A DNA stretch of 6,173 nucleotides, from NCBI GenBank assembly GCA_016714365.1, contig JADJNH010000003.1, positions 1-6,173 on the forward strand. Reading direction: 5' to 3'. Shown here in pieces: positions 1 to 5,323 of this stretch. The position numbers and the translations under genes are program-made. The notes under the pieces are model-generated. The model worked only from the letters and a program-made list of their open reading frames with translations, was not told the DNA's origin and did no database searches. The DNA comes from Candidatus Vicinibacter affinis (GTDB taxonomy: Bacteria > Bacteroidota > Bacteroidia > Chitinophagales > Saprospiraceae). Each line of letters starts with the position of its first letter. Position 1 is the stretch's first letter.

Positions 1-163
1 ATACAATGCGCTCTGGCGCGACCGGAACGCCGTCGTCAGCGTCCTGTATCGACCAATCGCAAATTACCCTCAGAGCGCACCGCATCATCACTGCGCGCCT
101 CAGAGCCTTGCGCAGCTTCCTATGCCCGAGCTGGGCGAGCAGGCGTTTCGTTTTCTTCTTCAT
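1..163 (-). CDS. Hypothetical basic protein, 5' part only
   Basis: This gene begins with ATG at 163-161 and stays open for 54 codons to the left edge, so its C-terminus lies outside the window. The ATG overlaps the TGA of the preceding gene in an ATGA junction (163-160). An AGGAG lies seven bases upstream inside that gene, so both the start and translational coupling are well supported. The N-terminus is very basic: it opens MKKKTKRLLAQLGHRKLRKA and has further Arg residues to about position 32. A less charged segment with Asp residues 41, 43 and 44 follows. I do not recognise a family. The basic start would suit nucleic-acid binding, but that is inference only. Operon membership is the strongest evidence that it is a real gene. 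Confidence 0.6.
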   Translation of the reverse strand, partial: MKKKTKRLLAQLGHRKLRKALRRAVMMRCALRVICDWSIQDADDGVPVAPERIV

Positions 164-732
164 GTCGCACTCCTGCTGGAAAGATATTTTGCGTATGCGG
201 CATCATCGCGCCACGACCTATGCAAAGTCGCCCCGTTCTCTAACAAGAAAATTTGCCCGGTGGCGCAATTTCGCAGCAATTTCCGTCGCCCGTCGATCGC
301 GTCTTCCTCGTCTTCCTTGTCATCATCTTCGCGCATCGTTGCTAGCCGCTGCTGGACTGTGCGCAGCGCCGCATCTCTGCATTGCGAGCTTCTTGCGGAC
401 GCCGACCTGCGGACGCCTATCTTTTTGGCAATCTCAGCCAACTGGTGCATTGTCACCCCGATGCGTTTTGCGAGATCTGACGTGTCTCCTTCCGGGTACT
501 CTGCAGCGACAATCCTTTTTTCCTCGTCGGTCGTTCTGCGCGCCGATGAGTGCCGGCTAGGGTCTATCATGCCGAGACTTGCAAGGTGAGTAAGCCGACC
601 GGACGCCTGGCTTTTTGACAATTTCATCGTGGCCATGATATCCGCCAGAGACGCTCCGCTCTTGCGCGCGGCGATGATAAGCGGGTCGAGCACATCCCAA
701 TTGGGGAGGCCGTTTTTTAACCCCTCTCTCAT
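160..732 (-). CDS. Phage protein with two helix-turn-helix segments
   Basis: A 190-residue protein. Residues about 27-56 (ASLADIMATMKLSKSQASGR onward) read as a helix-turn-helix that leads into a LASLGMI wing-like turn. Residues about 67-109 form a second unit: DEEKRIVAAEYPEG, then DLAKRIGVT and AEIAKKIGVRR. This resembles the short HTH of many phage proteins that start with a Trp or Glu-rich helix before a YP-G turn. An acidic run follows at 134-147 (Asp/Glu-rich), then a C-terminal segment of no known family. The start ATG overlaps the TGA of the upstream reading frame (ATGA at 732-729). I see no good Shine-Dalgarno just before it, so translation probably depends on coupling to that upstream frame. 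The role is probably DNA binding or regulation (inference); the target is unknown. It ends in an ATGA overlap with the next gene. Confidence 0.75.
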   Translation of the reverse strand: MREGLKNGLPNWDVLDPLIIAARKSGASLADIMATMKLSKSQASGRLTHLASLGMIDPSRHSSARRTTDEEKRIVAAEYPEGDTSDLAKRIGVTMHQLAEIAKKIGVRRSASARSSQCRDAALRTVQQRLATMREDDDKEDEEDAIDGRRKLLRNCATGQIFLLENGATLHRSWRDDAAYAKYLSSRSAT

Positions 733-953
733 GCTGGCACGAACACGGTTTTACGCGCCGTGCGACCAATTTCGACGAGTCCGTAGACGATCACTTCGTC
801 GTCGCTGCGCAGCGCCATTGCTGTTGCCGTATCTAGATCTGCAACAATGCTTTGGTTTGCTGGCGAATCGGTCCCCTGAACCATGTAGGCCGAGTAGCGC
901 GGACAAACGCCAGTTGGCGCGGAGGCCATCTCGCTCGGTCTTCTGGCGCGCAA
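729..953 (-). pseudogene. C-terminal segment of the winged-helix gene, in a different frame
   Basis: This reading frame gives a convincing protein C-terminus: YSAYMVQGTDSP, then a DLDTATAMAL helix, then a strand pair around EVIVYGLVEIGRTARKTVFV. Its TGA at 731-729 overlaps the ATG of the next gene, as at other junctions of this operon. It overlaps the winged-helix frame (1252-833) on the same strand by about 120 bases, which is implausible for two real genes. No good ribosome-binding site precedes its possible starts (TTG at 953 or the later ATG). The simplest reading is one gene from 1252 to 729 with a net shift of -1 (one base missing). The shift would lie between about 990, where this frame still holds a TGA, and about 930. 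It could instead be a separate small gene with a weak start. The product is not recognised. Confidence 0.55.
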
Positions 954-1252
954 TGCGATTGATGATCTTCACCATCTTGGCCGGTGTCCGCGACCGCTTG
1001 CGCGTCGTCATTGCCAGCGCTCAACCATTCGCGCCCCTTCTGCGCAATGTGGTACGTCACGAAGCGCGTCATTTCGTCCTGCTCGATCGTCAGCAGGCCA
1101 GCCTTTTTTGCCACTCCGGCGTTGTCGCGCACCTGGCCGGCGGTGAGCCCTGCAGATTCTGCAAGCTCCGCTGTTGTCAGGCCACAATCTGCGTTGGCCA
1201 GCGCGCGTAGAATCTTCGCGCGGGCGCCGTTTTGTTGGGTTTTTGGTTCCAT
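833..1252 (-). CDS. Winged-helix DNA-binding protein, likely frameshifted
   Basis: The first 80 or so residues look like a winged helix-turn-helix. A helix at 10-20 (ARAKILRALAN) is followed by LTTAELAESAGLTAGQVRDN at 25-44 as the HTH, a third helix KKAGLL at 49-54, and a wing around FVTYHIAQKGREWL at 64-77. The start ATG has an AAGGA six bases upstream (1259-1263). After about residue 95 the frame loses plausible protein character and becomes rich in Pro, Arg and Trp. A better continuation exists in another frame (see 729-953), so the last 40 or so residues given by this frame are probably not native. The likely role is a small phage regulator or DNA-binding accessory protein, inferred from the fold and position only. 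The full-length product would be about 174 residues. Confidence 0.6.
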   Translation of the reverse strand: MEPKTQQNGARAKILRALANADCGLTTAELAESAGLTAGQVRDNAGVAKKAGLLTIEQDEMTRFVTYHIAQKGREWLSAGNDDAQAVADTGQDGEDHQSHCAPEDRARWPPRQLAFVRATRPTWFRGPIRQQTKALLQI

Positions 1253-1288
1253 TGTTGGTCCTTGTTGTTGGTCGCGCCTAATTGGCGT

Positions 1289-1585
1289 TTAAGTTATGCG
1301 GAGGGTGTATCCACATTCTGGAGCCGTTCGCACTTGATCGAACTGGAACAGCAGCATCGCCGGCCAGGTTTGCCCGTTTTGTTCAGCCTTCGTCAGCGAT
1401 GCCTTTAGGGCCTGTCGTGCAGACTCTTCAGAGAGAAAAATTGTCGCTCCACGATCAAACAAAAGGCAGTCACGCGCGGGGTCTTTGTTCGTACCGTAGG
1501 CCATTGGGCCTTGCCCAACATGGCCGGAGTCCTTTTTTTCCTTCGGCCGTGCCGTGATGATGTATCCGCATATAAAATCGCTCAT
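1289..1585 (-). CDS. Hypothetical phage protein, 98 residues
   Basis: A complete small frame in the 17-base-spaced slot after ssb. Its start ATG has AAGGA six bases upstream (1592-1596). It opens MSDFICGYIITARP, followed by a Lys-rich turn (KEKKDSGHVGQG), a central FDRGATIFLSEESARQALKA strand-helix unit and a C-terminal strand ending in TLRIT. No membrane segment, signal peptide or catalytic motif is apparent. The mix of short strands and one amphipathic helix suggests a small alpha/beta protein. I do not recognise the family. Good ribosome-binding site, correct spacing and codon use like its neighbours support it being real. Its place between ssb and the winged-helix gene suggests an accessory role in phage DNA metabolism (inference). 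Confidence 0.7.
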   Translation of the reverse strand: MSDFICGYIITARPKEKKDSGHVGQGPMAYGTNKDPARDCLLFDRGATIFLSEESARQALKASLTKAEQNGQTWPAMLLFQFDQVRTAPECGYTLRIT

Positions 1586-1602
1586 GTCGTGTCCTTTTGT
1601 GG

Positions 1603-1839
1603 TCAGAAGGGGATGTCGTCATCCATGTCATCGAAATACGGCTTTTTCTTTGCTGGCGCGCTCTGAGCCTGAGCCTGCGGCCGTTCAGCCTGTGGCGCCG
1701 GCCGCGATTCGCCATCGCTACTCTTTCCGCCGATCAAATCAATCTCGCTAACGCGCACCTCAAGCGACGTTTTCGTTTCGCCGTCCTTGTTCGTCCATTC
1801 GCGCAGATTCACCGATCCGCTGATTCCGACTTGTCCTTT
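1603..1839 (-). pseudogene. ssb: SSB C-terminal segment, -1 frame
   Basis: This frame carries the second half of a single-stranded DNA-binding protein. It holds the last OB-fold strands (KGQVGISGSVNLREW, then a TNKDGETKTSLEVRV turn and strand), a Ser/Pro/Gln/Ala-rich linker, and the acidic tip ending DDDIPF. That tip is the hallmark that recruits partner proteins in bacterial and phage SSBs. There is no start codon of its own at a sensible place. It joins the N-terminal frame at a short A run near 1837-1840, where CTG CAAAAGGA would become CTG NCA AAA GGA with one base restored. That gives YLxKGQ, matching the usual SSB Y-L-x-K-G motif. The joined protein would be 141 residues, close to normal phage SSB length. 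Confidence 0.85.
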
Positions 1840-2027
1840 TGCAGGTATTGCGCCAGCCTTTGCGCCAGGTCGCAGAACACGGCGCGATGCCACAGTCGTT
1901 TCTTCTTGTCGCCGAATCCAACATCAACGGCAACTGAGAATTCAGTAACGGCGGTGCCGTTCGGGATGTATTTCTGCTCTGCGTCACGGCCAAGTCGGCC
2001 GGTGAATGTCCATACGTTGAGACTCAT
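1809..2027 (-). CDS. ssb: Single-stranded DNA-binding protein, N-terminal part
   Basis: The frame opens MSLNVWTFTGRLGRDAEQKY, then NGTAVTEFSVAVD and KKRLWHRAVFCDLAQRLAQYL, the standard first half of an SSB OB fold. Trp6, Trp46 and the surrounding aromatic and basic positions are as expected for ssDNA contact. Read alone it stops after 72 residues; from about residue 63 (QKDKSESADR) it departs from the family, while the correct sequence resumes in the -1 frame (see 1603-1839). An AAGGA lies seven bases before the ATG (2035-2039). SSB would coat single strands made by the exonuclease and assist the annealing protein. As written, the product lacks half of the fold and the acidic tip, so it should not work unless the frame is restored. 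A one-base deletion, real or from sequencing, is the simplest cause. Confidence 0.85.
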   Translation of the reverse strand: MSLNVWTFTGRLGRDAEQKYIPNGTAVTEFSVAVDVGFGDKKKRLWHRAVFCDLAQRLAQYLQKDKSESADR

Positions 2028-2050
2028 TTTTTTGTCCTTGCTGTGTGATG

Positions 2051-3796
2051 TCAGGCGGCTTTGAGATTACCGGCGGTTGTCGCCCGCCCGTTCTCGATCC
2101 AGACCGCCTCAATGTTGTCCGGCAGATTCGCCGGCAGCGCCTTCAGCGTCGCGAAAAGCAGCGCTGTTTCGATCTGCCCTGATGAAGACAGATCGTCCAG
2201 CCAGAACAGCAAGTCCTCGCGACCCTCAATGTCGAGCACGTCGACCCGGTCCAGAACGAGCAACTTTTCGCCGGACAGATGCGCGATCGTCTCGGCGATC
2301 ATGGCGTCGACGCGCCACTGGTCTGACTCAGAGAGCAGCCGATAGGGGCGGCCGCCTGCGGTTATTTCCATGTCGGCCGTGATGGTGACGATCGGCCACT
2401 CGGTAGAAAGGCTGCTATCTGCAAGCCGCGAATTCACCGGGCCAAGCGCCTCTCCGAGCATCTGTCCCGGTATCCCGTCCGGCGCCAGTGCGGCGGCGAT
2501 CGTTTCCCATTGCTGCACGTCGCCGTGGTGCTTCGCGGCGTCTGCGGTGCGCTTGTCGGCCTGCTGCGCTGCGCGTTCCGCATCTTCCAGTTCGCGGATG
2601 GATTTCTGCAGCTCTGCGCGCTGCTGTTTCAGATCGTCGGTTGCCGCCTTCAGCGTGTCCATTTCGCCGGTGTTCGGGCATTCAGCCAATCCGGCGTCTT
2701 CGATTTCGGCGAGCGCCTTTGCGGCGGCGTCTGCGGCGCCCAGGTCGCGCTTTCCGTTCTCGACGGATCGGCGCATAAGGTCGGCGGCTTGCTTGTATTC
2801 GCGCAGCTTCCCGGCGGCTTCGTGATCGACTGGAGGGGGCGGCGTGAATTCGACAAGGGCGCCGTTGGCGTGCGAGTGCCGTAGCACCGTTCCGCAGTTT
2901 GGGCAGTCGTAGGTCGGCTCATCCGGCAGGCGCGGGCCAGCGTTACGGCTCGCCTCGGCGAACTTCTCTTCCCACTGCTTCAGTTCGGCTTCGTCGCGCG
3001 CGATCTTGTCGGCGATGCGCGCGTATTTGCCGGCTTTCTCGCGCAGCTCGGCGAGCCTTCCGGCCTGCTCTGCCGCGCGCTTTGCGCGCCCGTTCATGTC
3101 GCCGAGCGTGCCGGCGTTGGCTTCGATCTGCGCGTCAAGGCGTGACAGCGCGTCACGTGTTTCAGGCAGCTTGTTGGCGCCGGCTGGCGCTGGCGCATTT
3201 GCCCGCCAGCTTGCGGCCTTGACGCCGCCGTATGTCTCGCCCGTGATCGCGCGCCAGGCGGCCTTGGCGTCGCGCGCCTTGGCTTGGGCCTCTTTGTGTG
3301 CTGCGTCGCTGCCGGCGCGCAAATGCGGGGCGATGATGTCGATCTTGTCGGCCGAGCAGCCGCCGCGCTCGTACATGCGCCTGATAACCTCGTCCCCGGT
3401 GATCGAGATCCCGGTCAGCGCGAACAGAAGCTGCCGGCGCTCGTTGGCGTCGAGGCTCGCGAACCGCTGCGCATCGAGAACGAACGGCAGCAGTTCGGAC
3501 GGTCGGACGCTGCCAGTCTGCTCGTGTGCGCCGTTTGGAATGGTGATAGCGGACTGCCCGCCGTCGTTCTCTACAACGGCGTAGCCGACCTCGGAATCGT
3601 CCGACACGAGCTGTTTGTACTCTTTCTTTAGGAAGACTCGCGACGGCTCGCCGGTCAGCGCCATGCGCACGGCCTGGGCGACGCTTGATTTGCCGCTGTG
3701 GTTTTTCCCGCAGACCAGCAACACGGGGCGAGAAAGCTTCAAGTCGACGTCTCTGGCGCCGATGAAGTTCTTTGCGGTGATTGCCGAGATTCTCAT
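2051..3796 (-). CDS. SbcC/Rad50-like AAA/ABC ATPase
   Basis: A 581-residue SMC-type ATPase. The N-terminal lobe starts MRISAITAKNF and has a Walker A motif GKNHSGKS at 30-37. Two predicted coiled-coil stretches (about 205-288 and 322-435), rich in Ala, Glu, Lys and Arg, flank CPNC at 298-301, which resembles a zinc-hook or small zinc ribbon; a degenerate CPNTG follows at 373. The C-terminal lobe has PDGIPGQML (439-447), a signature-like LLSESDQWR (487-495) and Walker B LLVLD ending at Asp516. The residue after Asp516 is Arg, not the usual catalytic Glu. The arms are far shorter than in SbcC or Rad50. The start at 3796 is chosen because AGGAG lies six bases upstream and homology begins there; a longer reading from a TTG at 3931 adds only basic low-complexity residues. 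The protein probably acts with the neighbouring exonuclease and annealing protein in end processing (inference from context). Confidence 0.85.
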   Translation of the reverse strand: MRISAITAKNFIGARDVDLKLSRPVLLVCGKNHSGKSSVAQAVRMALTGEPSRVFLKKEYKQLVSDDSEVGYAVVENDGGQSAITIPNGAHEQTGSVRPSELLPFVLDAQRFASLDANERRQLLFALTGISITGDEVIRRMYERGGCSADKIDIIAPHLRAGSDAAHKEAQAKARDAKAAWRAITGETYGGVKAASWRANAPAPAGANKLPETRDALSRLDAQIEANAGTLGDMNGRAKRAAEQAGRLAELREKAGKYARIADKIARDEAELKQWEEKFAEASRNAGPRLPDEPTYDCPNCGTVLRHSHANGALVEFTPPPPVDHEAAGKLREYKQAADLMRRSVENGKRDLGAADAAAKALAEIEDAGLAECPNTGEMDTLKAATDDLKQQRAELQKSIRELEDAERAAQQADKRTADAAKHHGDVQQWETIAAALAPDGIPGQMLGEALGPVNSRLADSSLSTEWPIVTITADMEITAGGRPYRLLSESDQWRVDAMIAETIAHLSGEKLLVLDRVDVLDIEGREDLLFWLDDLSSSGQIETALLFATLKALPANLPDNIEAVWIENGRATTAGNLKAA

Positions 3797-4005
3797 CTGA
3801 CTCTCCTCTTGTGCGCCTTGCGGCGCTTGGCCTTGAGTGCTTCGCGTTTGGCGGCGGCTACCGTATGCCGGCCGCCGCTGCCGCTTCCGGCTGTTACTGG
3901 CGCTTGGCCGTATCCAGGTCGCGGCGATCAATCGGCCTGGCCGAAGCGGTTGCTGGCCAAAACACCATCCGCAGCCAGCTCTGGAAAGTGAATTCCCCTT
4001 CCCAT
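3793..4005 (-). pseudogene. Small basic-tailed gene with an in-frame TGA
   Basis: A 71-codon frame exactly fills the gap between the annealing-protein gene and the ATPase gene. Its ATG overlaps the preceding stop (TGATG, 4007-4003), and its final TGA overlaps the ATPase start (ATGA, 3796-3793). It opens MGRGIHFPELAADGVLASNR and reaches a TGA at codon 26 (3930-3928). The same frame then stays open for 44 codons, through a Gly/Ser-rich stretch to a strongly basic end (KREALKAKRRKAHKRRVR). The second part has no start codon of its own. Coupling at both ends is strong evidence that this was, or is, one gene. The stop could be a C-to-T change (CGA to TGA), a sequencing error or, less likely, a readthrough site. 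The family is not recognised; the basic tail suggests nucleic-acid binding (inference). Confidence 0.6.
3803..3807 (-). promoter_or_regulatory. Ribosome-binding site fixing the ATPase start
   Basis: AGGAG, within AAGAGGAGAG, sits six bases before the ATG at 3796. It decides in favour of the 581-residue ATPase over a longer reading from the TTG at 3931. It lies inside the end of the small disrupted gene. Confidence 0.8.
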
Positions 4006-5075
4006 CACTCCACCCCCATCGAACCGCGCTCGCGGCGCTGGCGTGGCGCCGCCGGTTGTTGCTGTTGCTGCTCGGCGACCTCAGCGGCGCGGGCGTTCGC
4101 CTCGTCCTCTTCGGACCAGTCGCTTTGCGTGGCTGGCTCTGCCTTCGGCATCTGCTGCGGAACGGTCTGGGGCTGCTTTTCGTCGGGATTCATGCGCTCG
4201 CTTTCTTCAGCGTCGCTGGGCCCGTCTTTTCTCGCCGCGTCTGGCTTCACGACTGATTTGAGCCCTTGAGCGCCCGTCTTTTTGGCGCGATCATCTTGCT
4301 CGGCAGAAAACCAATCGTCCGGGCCGCTCATTCCGTCCTTGATGCTTGCGTAGATTTTGCGCAGGCTGACGATTTGCGCTGGCTGAATGGCGTCTATTCG
4401 GCGCTGGATGCGGGCCTCGACTTGCGCCTTTGTCACGCCGATTGAAGCAAACGCTGAAACCAGTTTCTGCACTGCCTCTTGGCTGGTATCGGCCGTCGCG
4501 TGCATCGTTACCGCGCACTGATCTACAGCGGCCTCTGTCACGTCGCCCGGAATGATCGACAAGATGCAGGAGCGCACGCGGCGCTGCGCCATGTTGGCTA
4601 CCAGCTCGTAAATCTCGCGCTCGTCTCTCGTCTTTCGGCCGCCGGACTTCGTGTCGATCCAGTGGCGAACTCGGAAATTCAGCGGGCGCTCAGTGTTGGT
4701 TTCAAGATCCCAGGCAAACGCCTTCACGTCGGAGTACCCAACTCCGTCCCGGTCCTGTCCGCGAGACATTTCGCTGAATCCGAACTTGATATTCCCCCAT
4801 TGCTGCGCGATCGTCTCAGCAAGCCTAATGGTCGGACCGCTTACGTCTTGCCCGCCCTTTGCGTAGCTGTAGATTGCAGCATTTGCCAAAGACGGCCGGG
4901 TGCAGGAATTCAGAATTCGGTCCATCGCCGCTATCTGGTTGCGCGGATTCTGTTGCGCGATGACCATTGCCGCCTGAATTTCAGCGATTGCCCGGTGATG
5001 GTCTGAGGTTGCTGCGGAGCTTCCTGCCGCTTGCGGAGCAGAGCTTCCGAAAGGGTTTGAAACGACGTTGTTCAT
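4005..5075 (-). CDS. Putative phage recombination / ssDNA-annealing protein
   Basis: A 356-residue protein. The core (about 25-258) holds AEIQAAMVIAQQNPRN (31-46), CTRPSLANAAIYSYAKGG (58-75), SGPTIRLAETIAQQWGNI (79-96), VKAFAWDLETN (117-127), REIYELVANMAQRRVRSCIL (153-172) and IPGDV. From memory, this pattern recurs in unnamed phage proteins encoded beside YqaJ exonucleases and SSBs. It is analogous in position to RecT, Erf or Red-beta annealing proteins, but I cannot show homology to those. Residues 231-257 (PAQIVSLRKIYASIKDGMSG, then DDWF) form a small C-terminal helix unit. From 259 the chain is low-complexity, acidic and Gln-rich, with five Gln at 336-340, then a basic RQRRER end. AGGAGG lies four bases before the ATG. 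The inferred role is pairing or annealing strands exposed by the exonuclease; the gene's reality is near certain, its function less so. Confidence 0.75.
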   Translation of the reverse strand: MNNVVSNPFGSSAPQAAGSSAATSDHHRAIAEIQAAMVIAQQNPRNQIAAMDRILNSCTRPSLANAAIYSYAKGGQDVSGPTIRLAETIAQQWGNIKFGFSEMSRGQDRDGVGYSDVKAFAWDLETNTERPLNFRVRHWIDTKSGGRKTRDEREIYELVANMAQRRVRSCILSIIPGDVTEAAVDQCAVTMHATADTSQEAVQKLVSAFASIGVTKAQVEARIQRRIDAIQPAQIVSLRKIYASIKDGMSGPDDWFSAEQDDRAKKTGAQGLKSVVKPDAARKDGPSDAEESERMNPDEKQPQTVPQQMPKAEPATQSDWSEEDEANARAAEVAEQQQQQPAAPRQRRERGSMGVE

Positions 5076-5079
5076 GACG

Positions 5080-5085
5080 CCTCCT
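5080..5085 (-). promoter_or_regulatory. Perfect Shine-Dalgarno for the annealing-protein gene
   Basis: AGGAGG, the full consensus, lies four bases before the ATG at 5075 and just after the TAA (5089-5087) that closes the exonuclease C-terminal frame. It is the strongest ribosome-binding site in the window and suggests high expression of the downstream protein. Confidence 0.85.
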
Positions 5086-5086
5086 G

Positions 5087-5323
5087 TTATTTGATCAACA
5101 GCGGGCGGTTGCCGACTGTCGTGGTTGTGAATTTCTTGATGTGGTCAGCGGCCGGCGACAGGTCGAGATACGCGGCCTGCCAGTCGGTTTTCTGGCTGTC
5201 CTTGTTGCTCTTCCATGTTGCTATCCACTGGCCTTGGTAGATCACCGTTGCAGCCTTTCCGATGTGCAGCTTTATCTGGGTAACGAGAACTTCGGCGCGC
5301 GCCGCGAGTGCCTTAATGGCGCC
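5087..5323 (-). pseudogene. C-terminal segment of the YqaJ exonuclease, +1 frame
   Basis: After the exonuclease frame stops at 5313, the +1 frame carries on from the same point for 78 residues. It reads GAIKALAARAEVLVTQIKLH, then IGKAATVIYQGQWIATWKS, and ends RPLLIK with TAA at 5089-5087. This is the usual end of phage YqaJ exonucleases: a helix with an IK-L-H-IG motif, an ATWK-S strand turn and a terminal R-x-L-I-K-like strand (recalled family pattern). The helix also continues smoothly from AEMIAELKGNE of the first frame. No start codon fits a separate gene. The join is at GAAAGGC (5327-5321), where removing one A of the AAA at 5324-5326 restores one 316-residue protein, a typical family length. 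Its stop sits just before the next gene's ribosome-binding site, as expected for the true gene end. Confidence 0.85.

Noticed and set aside
66..108. Two copies of ctcagagc near the left edge as a direct repeat
   Set aside because: The shared stretch is only eight bases or so inside an open coding frame, well within chance.
751..1011. Separate gene opening MTTRKRSRTPAKMVK within the winged-helix region
   Set aside because: It lacks a nearby ribosome-binding site, overlaps two other frames, and its second half is Arg/Ser/His-rich with no protein-like pattern. Part of it may belong to the shifted gene, but it is not supported as a gene of its own.
1275..1287. Inverted repeat cgcc-taatt-ggcg in the gap before the winged-helix gene, as a possible terminator
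   Set aside because: The stem is only four base pairs, with no T run after it in the direction of transcription, and the genes on both sides are co-directional with good spacing.
1834..1845. Programmed -1 frameshift at G CAA AAG in ssb
   Set aside because: The Lys codon could slip, but the Gln codon would not pair well in the new frame. SSB genes are not known to use frameshifting, and a missing base restores the standard motif exactly.
3797..3931. N-terminal extension of the ATPase from a TTG at 3931
   Set aside because: The added 45 residues are basic and low-complexity, the TTG has no ribosome-binding site, and the stretch overlaps the better-supported small gene. The ATG at 3796 has AGGAG at the right distance and begins the conserved domain.
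2370..4269. Long plus-strand open frames across the ATPase and annealing-protein genes
   Set aside because: They are rich in Ala, Arg, Ser and Cys, overlap one another and lie opposite clear minus-strand genes with recognisable motifs. High GC explains their length.
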